DNA of 64,000 bases, from NCBI RefSeq assembly GCF_009727055.1, contig NC_052350.1, positions 14,327,182-14,391,181 on the forward strand. The letters run 5' to 3'. The notes below the pieces were generated by a model that was not told the DNA's origin, made no database searches, and saw nothing but the letters and a program-made list of their open reading frames with translations. A program made the translations under genes and the position numbers. This document shows positions 33,582 to 43,866 of this stretch, piece by piece. Every line of letters begins with the position of its first letter. Positions within the stretch are counted from its first letter, which is position 1. The stretch comes from Benincasa hispida. Its lineage: Eukaryota > Streptophyta > Magnoliopsida > Cucurbitales > Cucurbitaceae.

Positions 33582-35637
33582 TGAAGGAACTCTTAACGAA
33601 GAGCATCCATGAGCGCATTCAAATCTTTTCGATTTCATCGTGACCGAAATACAACACACACATTCTAACAGACAATTATGAAAATTCACACTAATTAGAG
33701 GCATGCTTCGAACAATAAAATACAAAAGAAAGAGTTCTCACACGCACACTTTATTGCCCAGTAAAGTAGTCGGCTGCAGCAGCACGATCGTCTACACGAA
33801 CGGTAGCAACACGAACAGGTGAACAACAACGGGGACGACACCACCAAAATGGAGCCCTTGGTATTCTTGGAGTGAGAATCCAAAGTGTGGTCTTTGATGA
33901 ATTTGGTAGAGGTTGGAGAAAGAACAAATCGTGTAGACGATAAGCAAATGGGAGAGAAAGAGCTACCGTATAGCTGTGTGCTTATTGTTTAGAAGAAGCT
34001 ACACGATCGTGTAGGTTTTACTAAGCGATCATTTAATAAATGGTAAATGATCATTCAGAAAACTTGGCACGTGATGCGATTGTTTAGGGACAAGCGTGCA
34101 ATCGTTTTGGCACTGGTGTGCGATCGTTTAGGCGATGAGCGACTATTGTATAGTCTCTCAAACTATGCGATTGTAATGTTTTCACATCGATTTCGATCTT
34201 TTCAAACCTTTGCAAAATGAAACAAATTTTCATTTTATTCTCCGGTTACAATAATCGACTTTGGATTCTCCCACTAACGCACATCCAATAGAAGTCTTAG
34301 GCTAATTATCATATAATTAACCAATTTAATAATTAATAAATATAATCATATTATATTCTTACCCTATAGTTTGATATCACATATCTATTATAGTAATTTA
34401 TCCTCCACATGATATAAATCATATTTTTATCTAATTTTCCCTAAAATAATGTATCTTATACATTTAGTCAATTATATCATATATAATCAACCAGTTTAAT
34501 TATATCATATACAATCGAAATTCCTCTTGTCAATTTGAACATTTCAAACTGACCCAAACACTGATTCTCGACTTTATCCAAGTTACCCAGGGGACCTAAT
34601 GGACCTGTGGCTAGAAGCTCCAACGATACGTGAATAGTTGACTAAACTCTTTAGCCACGAGATCCACCATCCGTTAACTGTCAGGCATTCCACTAAAGAC
34701 CAACAATTGAACTCTTCTTACTACAGATATATTTCTATGTCCATCGAATATAATCAATCATGAGTACGATGACCTTCACAGGTGCTCGTAAGTATAGCTT
34801 GACTAATTTACCGTTTTACCCCTGTAATTACATCTCACTCCTTAGGTACCACTGATTCCTCTAATGAACAATACAACATAGTCCAACTATGTGTGAAGAC
34901 CTCTAGGGCCAAGAGAAGGTTTGTGGGGCCACATCGTTCAAGCCCTGGAATCAGCCCTTAAGCGAGCTAGCTATCTACTTACCCCTACTTCGGGGAAAAA
35001 GTGAATTCCATCTTGTGTAGCTGACTTCCCAGCTCTCAAATCAGACGAATCCTCAAAATGGTAGGTTTGAATCGGTGACCTGGCTACTAGCACCCATACA
35101 AATCAAAGGACCGCCCTCAATGGCAGGAGTTCCCAACTCACTCAGGATTAAGGTCATGTTACCTATGGTCATCCTAGTGAAATGAAGTCTCTATTATGAA
35201 TGGTGTTATATAACGAGACGTTAGCACTTCGTGGTCAGGTCTTATACAAACTCTTTGTAGAGGATGCCTCCGCTTGCATGTTCGCTACACGAATGATTAG
35301 GATCGGATCATCTGTGACAAGTGACAACACTTGTGACATTCCACAAAGCGGGTCGTATCCATAGGATTACAAAGATAAGGTTTCCCTCCTATATCCATAT
35401 ACTACAGACCATTTTGGTTATCACTCAAGACATGATCCGCATGTATGTCACCACATACATGCTTAAGTTACATACAGAAAACCAGGGATTTTATGTTTAT
35501 TGGTTTGTGGTAAAGCAAATAAAACATGCAACTGAGCAAAATCAAGATGTGAAGTAAATATCATATATTATACAACACGTTCGTACAAACTGTTTACATA
35601 CTTCAGGACACGAGACTTTAGGGCATCAACCTTAACA
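33582..35637 (-). mobile_element. Solo LTR inserted in the gypsy RT
   Basis: This 2056-bp long-LTR-family copy starts TGAAGGAACTC and ends CCTTAACA. It splits the RT between the residues SSYH and LKVRE. The flanking 5-mers are ACCAT (33577-33581) and AGCAT (35638-35642), a target duplication with one substitution. A CGATCG array lies at 33926-34165. The frames at 33695-33883 and 35321-35557 are chance openings. Confidence 0.92.
33926..34165 (-). repeat. LTR word array, CGATCG type
   Basis: AATCGTGTAGACGATAAGC, ACGATCGTGTAGG, AAGCGATCATTTAA, ATGCGATTGTTTAGG and TGCGATCGTTTAGGCG recur over 240 bp, starting about 345 nt from the LTR 3' end, the same slot as in the LTRs at 23623 and 25682. Confidence 0.75.
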
Positions 35638-38172
35638 AGCATTAGTTGAAGGTTAGGGAGTCAGATATCCCTAAGATAACTTTTCAAACCAGGTATGAGC
35701 ATTATGAGTTTCTGGTTTTGCCATCTGGCCTAATTGATGCCCCAATAGTATATATGGATTTGATAAACAAGATATTTCGATCATATTTAGATCAGTTTGT
35801 GATTATTTCTACAGATGATATCCTGGTGTATTCAGGTAACAAAGAGCATCTGAGGATAGTGTTGCAAACACTACACGTGAGAAACAATTATATGTTAAGT
35901 TCAACAAATGCAAATTCTAGCTCGACCAGGTGGTATTTCTAGGACACGTGGTGTTTGCAGCAGGTGTCAGCATTGATCATTAGAAGATGGAGGCTATAGT
36001 TAGATGGAAACGACCTACCTCAGTAACAGAGGTATGTAGTTTCCTTGGCCTGACAAGTTACCATAGGAGGTTTGTGGAGGGTTTCTCGAAGATAGCCCTT
36101 TCATTGACCAATTTAACCAAAAAGGATGCCGAATTTGCATGGATAGATAACTGTGAACGAAGTTTCCAGGATTTGAAGCAAAGATTGGTAATTGCGCCAA
36201 TATTAACCCTTTCAGTACGGGGAAGGAATTTTAGCTTTACTGTGATGCATCCAAATAGTGATTGGGATGGGTGTTGATGGAGGATGGTTAATTTGTAGCT
36301 TATGCATCCAGGCAACTGGAGAAACATGAAGGTAATTATCCTACTCATAATCTAGAATTAGCAGTGTTGTGCTAGCATTAAAAATATGGAAGCATTACTT
36401 GTATGGTGAGAAATGTCATATCTTCACAAACCACAAGAGTTTGAAATATAAATTTAATTAGAAGGAATTAAATTTGAGACAGAGACGATTGATGGAGTTG
36501 ATAAAAGATTTCGAATGCACTATTGAATACCACCAAAATAAGGCTAATGTGGTAGCAGATGCTTTGAGCAGGAAGTCAAGCTGTTCCAGGGATATGTTAG
36601 GTTCTTTAAAGGGAAGGTTATTATAGGAGTTCAAATGAGCTAATGCAGCTTTGACAGTACGTCATTGGGAGAAATGATAGCTCATTTCCAGGTAAGACCT
36701 ACATTAGTAAATGATATCATTAGGGCTTAAATGACAGATGATAATCTCGGTAAGTTAATTGAAGAAGTTAAACAACATAAGAGACCAGATTTTGATTTTA
36801 GATAAGATGGAGCTTTGGTGAAGGATGATAGGTTATGTATTCCTAACAATGAGTTGCTGAAAAATGCAGTATTAGAAGAGGCACATGATTCCGCCTATGC
36901 TGTGCACCCAGGTAGCACCAAGATGTACATGACATTATGAAGAAGTCTTATTGGTGGCTGAGGATGAAGGAAGACATAGCCAGTTATGTAGACAGATGTT
37001 TGATCTGTCAGCAAGTTAAGACAGTACGTCAGAGACCTGTAGGTTTATTAAACCCACTTCCAGTACCAAAATGGAAATGGGAGCATATGACCGTGGATTT
37101 TCTATTTGGGTTACCGAAGACACCCATCGGTTATGATGGTATTTGGGTAATAGTAGACAGAATGACGAAAACGGTAAAGTTTTTGCCCATTAAAGCTACG
37201 TTTACCCTTGACTAGCTAGCTAAGTTATATATTGATCGAGTTGTGAGCCAATTTGGGGCTTCAATATCCATTATATCATATAGAGGTCCAAGGTTTACTT
37301 CAAAGTTTTGGCCCAGTTTAGGCACTTGGTACTAAGTTGCATTTTAGTATAGCCTTTTATCCATAGACTGATTGACAGTCAGAACGAACGATTTAGACTT
37401 TAGAAGATATGTTGAGAGCTTGTGTACTGCAGTTTAAAGGTAGCTAGGATACACACTTGCCATTGGTAAAATTTGCTTATAGTAATAGCTATCATTCCAG
37501 TATCAGTATGACACCGTATGAGGATTTGCATGGAAGACCTTAAATCCAGTTTGCTGGAATGAGGTCGGTGAAAGACAGTTGATAAGACTAGAGTTAGTCC
37601 AGGCAACATAAAAAAATGTTAAGTTAATTAGAGGAAATCTGAAGATAGGTCGTCATATAGAAAAGAGTTATGTAGATAAGAGAAGAAGAGAGTTAGAATT
37701 TGAGATTAGAGATCGAGTATTCCTAAAGTTGTCACCGTAGAAAGGGATACTCAGATTTGGTAGGAAAGGTAAGCTAAACCCCAGATATATAAAACCTTAT
37801 GAGATAATTGAACACGTAGGGCCAACAGCTTACAGGTTAGTCTTACCTACTGAATTATCTAAATACATGATGTTTTCCATGTATCTATGTTAAGGAAATA
37901 AGTACCCGACCTTACTCACATTGTCTGAGAACAACCAGTACAACAAAAAGAGAATTTATCTTATGAGGAGGAAACAGTCCAGATTTTAGATGAGAAAGAG
38001 CAAGTATTGAGAAACAAGACTATATCGTTAGTAAAAGTCTTGTGGAGGAACCATGAAATTGATGAGGCTACATGGGAAGCTGAAGATCAGATGAAAAATA
38101 GATATCCACACCTGTTCACATGAAGAGTTCTAGGCAAATTTCGAGGATGGATTTTTTAAGGGGAAGGTAAAT

Positions 38173-39117
38173 TGTAAACCCCTGAACTTGTTTTACTAGT
38201 TAATTAAGTTCACATTCTCTTAATTAAGTGTTTAAGGTGTGTATTAACATTAATGAAAAAAATAATCTAAGTATGTTTAATTAAATGATGTGTTTGAAAT
38301 GTGAGAGAAGGAAAATTTTCTAAGTGTTACGAGTATATGCGTCCAAGTTATGAACATAATCGACGTATAAAGAGTTGAGAATGACAATGGCAAGCCAGAA
38401 AGGGCAAGAAAATATGTTAAGTGTGGAATATTGAGTCTAGGTGAAGTAAGAGGAAGTTAACGCTCAGAGGAAGTAACGGACTCCATAAGTTGGAGCTATG
38501 AAGTGCCATGCGGCCAGTTCTGTTGAACTATGCGACAGAAGATTATGCGTTGAAGAGAGAAGGCTTAAGTGGTCTCAAGGCCATGTGATGAAGTTAAGCT
38601 AAGGAATTTAGCTTAATTAATGAGTAAGTACACCAAGTGAAAATCTTGTAGATGTCAAGGGAACGATAAGTATGGCAAGTGACAATTAATTAAGCAAACT
38701 CTTCATGCAAGCCCAAGTATAAATAGACTTAGCAAAGAAGGAGAGTATTTTACCAAATATTTTATAACGCCTAGTGAGGGAGTGTTACTACTATCTGAAG
38801 ATTCTGAAGGTTGAAGAATTCTCAGTAAACTAAAGGATAATTTGAGGTATCCCCGATCAATTAAAGAGAAAATAATGCTCAAATTATAAGGTAAGTAAAA
38901 GTTAAATTTTTTTTTAGCAATTTCCTTAAAGGGGGTTTAGTTTCTATGAATGTTCGAACTAATGTTAAGAAATATAGAAGTTTGAATTTGGAATGATGTT
39001 ATAGATGAATAAGCAGGAAGCTACATACAAAGAACAAACAAGCAGCTAACCCAATGATGTTATGCGTTGACGTACACAACATAGTTAGTTCACAACAAAG
39101 ATGCTTGAAGTATGTCG
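38173..39117 (+). repeat. 3' LTR of the gypsy element, truncated
   Basis: TGTAAACCCCTGAACTTG begins directly after a purine-rich tract (AAGGGGAAGGTAA, 38158-38170) that follows the end of pol, which fixes it as the 3' LTR. A TATA box TATAAATA lies at 38719-38726 and the sequence runs on for about 390 bp before a copia LTR cuts it at 39118. Confidence 0.7.
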
Positions 39118-41018
39118 TGTTGGGAATGTCCTAAACTCGCCATTCGTAAATGTTGTTAACATATTCCATTTATCAATAAAAATGTTGTTGAGTTTTTTAT
39201 TCAATAAATTACTATTGATATTGCATCCTTTTATGAAAATCCAATAAACGAATCCATGACTATAACATGAATACTTTAAATTTATGTGGCGATATAAAAT
39301 GGATCAAGTTTTAGTATGTAGTCAAAATGGTCTATAAGTATACGCATGAGATTGAGTACCTCATTCTGGTGACACTATTGAATGCGGCCCATTTTGTATA
39401 CTGATATAAATGATGTGACCTAAAAATCATTCATGTAGAGACATGTGAGTAGAGGTATCCTGTGCAATGAGTTTGCATAAGACCGGACCTCGAAATAGTC
39501 ACTTTTCTTTATAACAACCGTTTACTATTAAAACTGACTATTTTAAACTCAACGACCTAGGGTCACTCGATTTTAATCCTGAGCTAACTATGAACTCCTG
39601 TTTATTCGGAATTATCCTTTGACCTGCATAGGTGAGAGTAGTCCAACAACACTGCTCAATAAGCCTCCCATTTTGGGGATAAGACCGAATAGATAGCTGA
39701 GGACATAGCTTTGCAATATGGAATTTACTTCTACCCGATTTAGGATTAGCAGATAGATTGTTCTCTTATGCGTTGATGTCTTGTCTTGAATAACGAGGCC
39801 CCACCCTTTCATGGAAGAGAGGGTTATGATTTATAAGTTGAACTATAAATCAATTGTTCAATGAAGGGTCAGTGGGAGCTTAAGGAGCAAGATGTATTTA
39901 CAGGGGTAAAATAGTAATCTTTGACCTAACTATAAATACGAACAACCTGTGTAGGATTGACTTACTGATTATGATTAAAATGGATAGAAATAAATTTACA
40001 GTGAAGAGAGTACAACTATCGAGCTATAGTTGAATGTCTTTGTAGTTAAAGAATAGTGATTAATTCAGTTTAAAGAGTTTAACCAATTAATTACACATCA
40101 TTGGAGCTCATGATCTATAAGTCCATAAGGTCCCTCTACTAGCTCGTAATTTGGATTAATAAATTGAGTAATCTTGATGAGATTTGAAATTAGGGTTTAG
40201 AATTTGAAATGTTCAAATTCAATTAGGGTTTCTATTAATCGTATTCAATGCAATTATTTTTTTAATATTATCGACATTAAACAAAATTGGAGAATCAATA
40301 AATGTTTAAATTATGATTTAAGTATTAATTATATGAAATTGAATTCATTATAATGAAATTGGTATTTTATTAATTTAATATTAGATATTAAATAAACAAA
40401 ATTAATTAAAAGGTTTAATTAATTAGTTTTATTTGAATTAATTTGTTATAAATCTAATAAAACAAATAAATTTATTTATTTAGAAATTGGTTTTAGAAAT
40501 CAATTTTTAAAATAAATTTTGAAAACTCAAAGTGGAGATTTCCAAAAGTTGGAAATCTCTACTATGGTGCAAAGCACCTTATTCATCCAATTCCACTTTC
40601 TCCATGAAGAAGGAACTGGCCTTCATGCAGGCTTTGAATTTGCATGATGAAAGCTTTATAAATTAAAGTGTTGGGCTGAATGATGAGTTTAAGCTTTCAA
40701 GAACTTCTTCAAGAACTCTGTGGAATTCGAAACTCTCCAAACCCTCTTCAAATCTTCATCAAATTCAGCTCAATTTAGTTCCACTACACAATCCTTACAA
40801 GAGAATAATAGAGAAGATTCTTGTGGTGGTCTACTTGTAGATTAAAGCACATTTACGTAGAACTCGGCTGGTGTTGAAGAGGTTTCATCAAAGGTATTGT
40901 ATTTAGCAAACCCCCTTCTGTTATAATTACTTTGAAGCATGTTTTAAACTGAAATTAAGAAAAATTAGAGTGCTTATTGATTCTGATTTTCTCCGCTGCA
41001 TGTTATTATACTCAATCA
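39118..41018 (+). repeat. 5' LTR, long-LTR copia family (plus strand)
   Basis: This 1901-bp LTR starts TGTTGGGAATGTCC and ends CTCAATCA, followed by a primer-binding site. It aligns with those at 8617 and 19204. It lies inside the gypsy 3' LTR. No word array in the LTR itself. The minus-strand frame at 39612-39812 is not supported as a gene. Confidence 0.85.
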
Positions 41019-41020
41019 AT

Positions 41021-41032
41021 TGTTATCAGAGT
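41021..41032 (+). other. Degenerate tRNA-Met primer-binding site
   Basis: TGTTATCAGAGT differs from TGGTATCAGAGC at two bases and starts two bases after the LTR. Confidence 0.7.
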
Positions 41033-42250
41033 ATGATTTAAGCATGCAATTGTCGTTAATTTGAGTTTGGTGGGTATTTTCCATAAACTGTATGAAAATG
41101 GTGAACTGATATGTTTTTCCAGTGTTTTGGCATTTGAATCTTTTCAATTATGTTGTAATTCTTGTAATTGGCTCTTGTTTGATGGGCCTTAATACGTGTT
41201 TAAGTGTCTGTAATTCGTTTAGAGTCATTAGAGTTGCAATTAGGATGTATTTGAAGAAAGAAGTGAAGAAGGTCGAGCAGCAGGAACTGGAAATTCAAAT
41301 TTCTGCCAAATACTCAATGCTCGATGGAATACTCGATGGCATACTCAATGGTATTTCATGAAATACTCGATGCACGATGCCATACTCAATGCGTTTACTC
41401 GATGATATTTCATGAAATACTCGCTGCTCGATGCATGGTGCTTTACTCAATGGTCGATGGCATCTACTCGATGGTATTTTGTGAAATATTTGATGTTCGA
41501 TGATGCTTGATATCATACTCGATGCTCACTGCATACTTGATGTTGGGTGGTATGCTCGATGGTATTCATTGCTTGCTAATACTCATGGGTTTTGCTCGGT
41601 TCAAGGTGGTTCGAGCGGTCTAGAAGGTTTTTGAAGCCGGTTTTGCTGATTTATGTAATAGCTAGGCTTTTGTTTGCTTGGAAATACCAAAACCAAAACC
41701 ATATCAGTTTTGTGTTTAATTATTTATGCATTTGATATATGTTATAATTAAATAAATCTTGTATGTGCATAAAGTATGCTATGTAGAATTAAAATCCCAC
41801 CATAAGAAGCATGTTACATGCGTTAAAGTATGTTATAAAATTGTTGTAATGTATAATATGCATGTATAGGGTTTCAATTTTTTTAATATAAAGGTTATGT
41901 TAAATATTGAATGTCTTTGATGTATATTATGGATGTTTAGTTTTAACCTAGACGTCGTAGGTTTAAATCCAAATGTAAATGTTATACTTGGATAATAAAC
42001 ACATAGACTTAGGTTGTTTAAAATTAGCCGTAACAAACCTAAGTTAAAGAATACACAAACATTTAGAACACTTTAGTGGGAGATTAACAATATATATGAT
42101 ATATCGTTTTTAGCTCTCACGTCCTTAAGAGTTCACACCGTGAGATCCATGCTCGGCTTTGTGTCGATTTTACCTCGACTGCTCCATTCGAAAAGTGTTT
42201 GCATGGGTTAATAACAAGGTGAATGAGGGAAGTAGTTCATAGTAAGTGGG
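41033..42250 (+). mobile_element. copia leader, truncated (plus strand)
   Basis: Homologous to the leader at 21135-22685 on both sides of the word array: GAGTTTGGTGGGTATTTTCC and GAAGAAGGTCGAGCAGCAGG before it, GGTGGTTCGAGCGGTC and ACCAAAACCATATCAGTTTT after it. It continues through CGTCCTTAAGAGTTCACACC (42120) to AGTGGGTGAAT near 42250, where a minus-strand copia interior begins. Confidence 0.75.
41311..41589 (+). repeat. Leader word array, TACTCGATG type
   Basis: Words TACTCGATGG, TACTCAATGC, GATGCTCGATG and a longer phrase GGTATTTCATGAAATACTCG recur for about 280 bp. Cores TCGA and ATTTCATGAAAT are palindromic. It begins 290 nt after the primer-binding site, the same slot as the unrelated GCAACG array in the homologous leader at 21412. 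Confidence 0.8.
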
Positions 42251-42889
42251 TGAATTAAAATTTTCAATATATCCTAAGGTCTCCTCCATTAGTTTAAACT
42301 GTGATATTCCTATGTTGCACCTACTATCGTTTTTAGGTGGCACTAGCTAGTCGTTAACAGTGGTGATCCCTTTGGAGGATTGTAATATAGGATTCGAAAC
42401 AACTCAAGCTTCATAAATGAATAGGGTCTTATAGTTTCGTTTTACACATTGTCTTCTAATTTGGGGACATGTTCATACTGTTCTATTGAGATTGATGTGT
42501 CCTAATCTCAGGTGTCAAAATTGGGCATTTTCTTTAGGATAAATTTTAAGTCTTTTATGTTGAGTTACCGTAGTTTTAAACATTTCAGTTTTATAGAGGG
42601 CTTTAGTTGTTAACGGTCTTAGCACATAAAGGTTGTTTTCAGTTTCGTAAAACAATTATCAACATCATTTTTGGAAATAAACATTTTATTTACATTGAAG
42701 TCGATACAATAAGATTGTTCTAATAAACACTTTGCAGAAATTATGTTCCTTTTTAAATCAGGAACTACATACACATTTTCTAGTCAAATGAATTTATTCT
42801 GTAAAGTCAACTGGAGATCTCCCACTACCATAGCCGAAACAACATGCCCAGTTCTATCCTACATTATCATCTCACCAGCATCAAGTTAC
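42251..42889 (-). pseudogene. copia protease and GAG-pre-integrase remnant
   Basis: Read on the minus strand from 42889: FGATNHVC corresponds to the DSGATNHVC-type aspartic protease motif, with the catalytic DS lost. It is followed by decayed protease sequence and, near 42520, LRLGHINLNR, a GAG-pre-integrase motif. The sequence ends at the head-to-head junction near 42250, before the integrase core. Stops are frequent. Confidence 0.65.
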
Positions 42890-43866
42890 CGCAAGGAAAT
42901 AATTCCCTAAAATGAAGAACAAACATGGTTAGTGGCGCCAAAAGCTGTAATCCAGGTAGAATCCTCATTCTCTAGTAAACATGTTTCCAAAACAAGTAAA
43001 TCATATTTACCTTGCTTGGCCTTCTTCTTTTCTGCCAAGTACTTGGGATAGTTCCTCTTCTAATATCCCTTCTGGTTGCAATGGAAACAGATTCCCATTG
43101 CAACCTTGACTTTCTTTTGAGCAGTAGCTGGTAGGTTAGCTTTCCCCTTTCCACCATTCTTCTTCTTCCACTTTTTGGTGTCGGGGGAAGAAGGTGCCGA
43201 CTTTATCCCAGAGGTGAACCTCTATGGAACTATTTAGAAGATGAAGCAAAATTTGCTTCACCCTTATGTCCCTTGCTTTTCATCAAGGACTGGGATGTCT
43301 GTAGCTCGTTGAGCAAGGTGGTTAGATTGTAGTCAATCCTATTTAAAACGACATTGCTACGGAAGTGTAGGAAACTTTCAGGTAAAGATTCCAAAACGAA
43401 ACTAACCTGGCTGACTTCACCGCTGACGAACCCATTCATCTCCACCACGTTGAAGTGGACCATCATGTTGAGAACATGTTCTCGAACAAATGCTCTTTCT
43501 TGCATACGAACATCGAAGATGTGTTTGAGAGCATCATGGTTGAGCTATGCGAACGGTTGTCCAATCATTCCTCTTAGGGACTCCATGATCTCACGCTATG
43601 AGCATGGGCTCATATTTCTTGGCCAAGACTTCAGAAAGACTTGCCAAGATATATGATCATGTCTTTTAGTTTTCATTTGTCTAACAGTCATATGCTTCTC
43701 GAACATTTCGAGCAGCCTTTGGAGCTAAAATGGGAGAACAGTCCTCCACCAGGACAAAATGAAGGTCATCGATGATAAATATTGTGTTGATCGTGTTTTT
43801 CCATGAAGTGCAGTTTTCACCCTTTAATTTATCAGCGACGAGTAAATTTAAGGTCGCGGAAGTCAT
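42890..43866 (-). pseudogene. copia gag pseudogene
   Basis: The frame opens at ATG 43866 with MTSATLNLLVADKLKGENCT, a typical copia gag start in cucurbits, and stops near 43681 after AYDC. The next part is in another frame (43505-43230): VREHVLNMMVHFNVVEMNG, SFVLESLPESFL and NLTTLLNELQT, the capsid-like region. A zinc knuckle follows near 43090-43040 (CFHCNQKGY...NYPKYLAEKK) with His and the last Cys both changed to Tyr. The frame breaks and lost zinc ligands make it non-functional. Belongs to the minus-strand element with 5' LTR 46097-48131. Confidence 0.8.

Larger units (their letters stand above)
33341..38172 (+). pseudogene. Ty3/gypsy pol remnant (chromovirus-like)
   Basis: Decayed pol in order: reverse transcriptase N-terminal half (33341-33581; [26 protein letters not shown]), then after the solo LTR the second RT half (35643-36280; [12 protein letters not shown], catalytic region as STDDILVYS, and CSFLGLTSYHRRFVEGFSK), RNase H (about 36290-36590), integrase zinc finger (HPGSTKMY near 36905, CLICQQVK near 37000) and core (WEHMTVDFLFGLP, DRMTKTVKFLP). 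The C-terminal end near 38000-38120 (KVLWRNHEIDEATWEAED) is chromodomain-like, as in Del/Tekay elements. Several stops, for example at 37213, and frameshifts make it non-functional. Gag and protease are absent. Confidence 0.85.
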
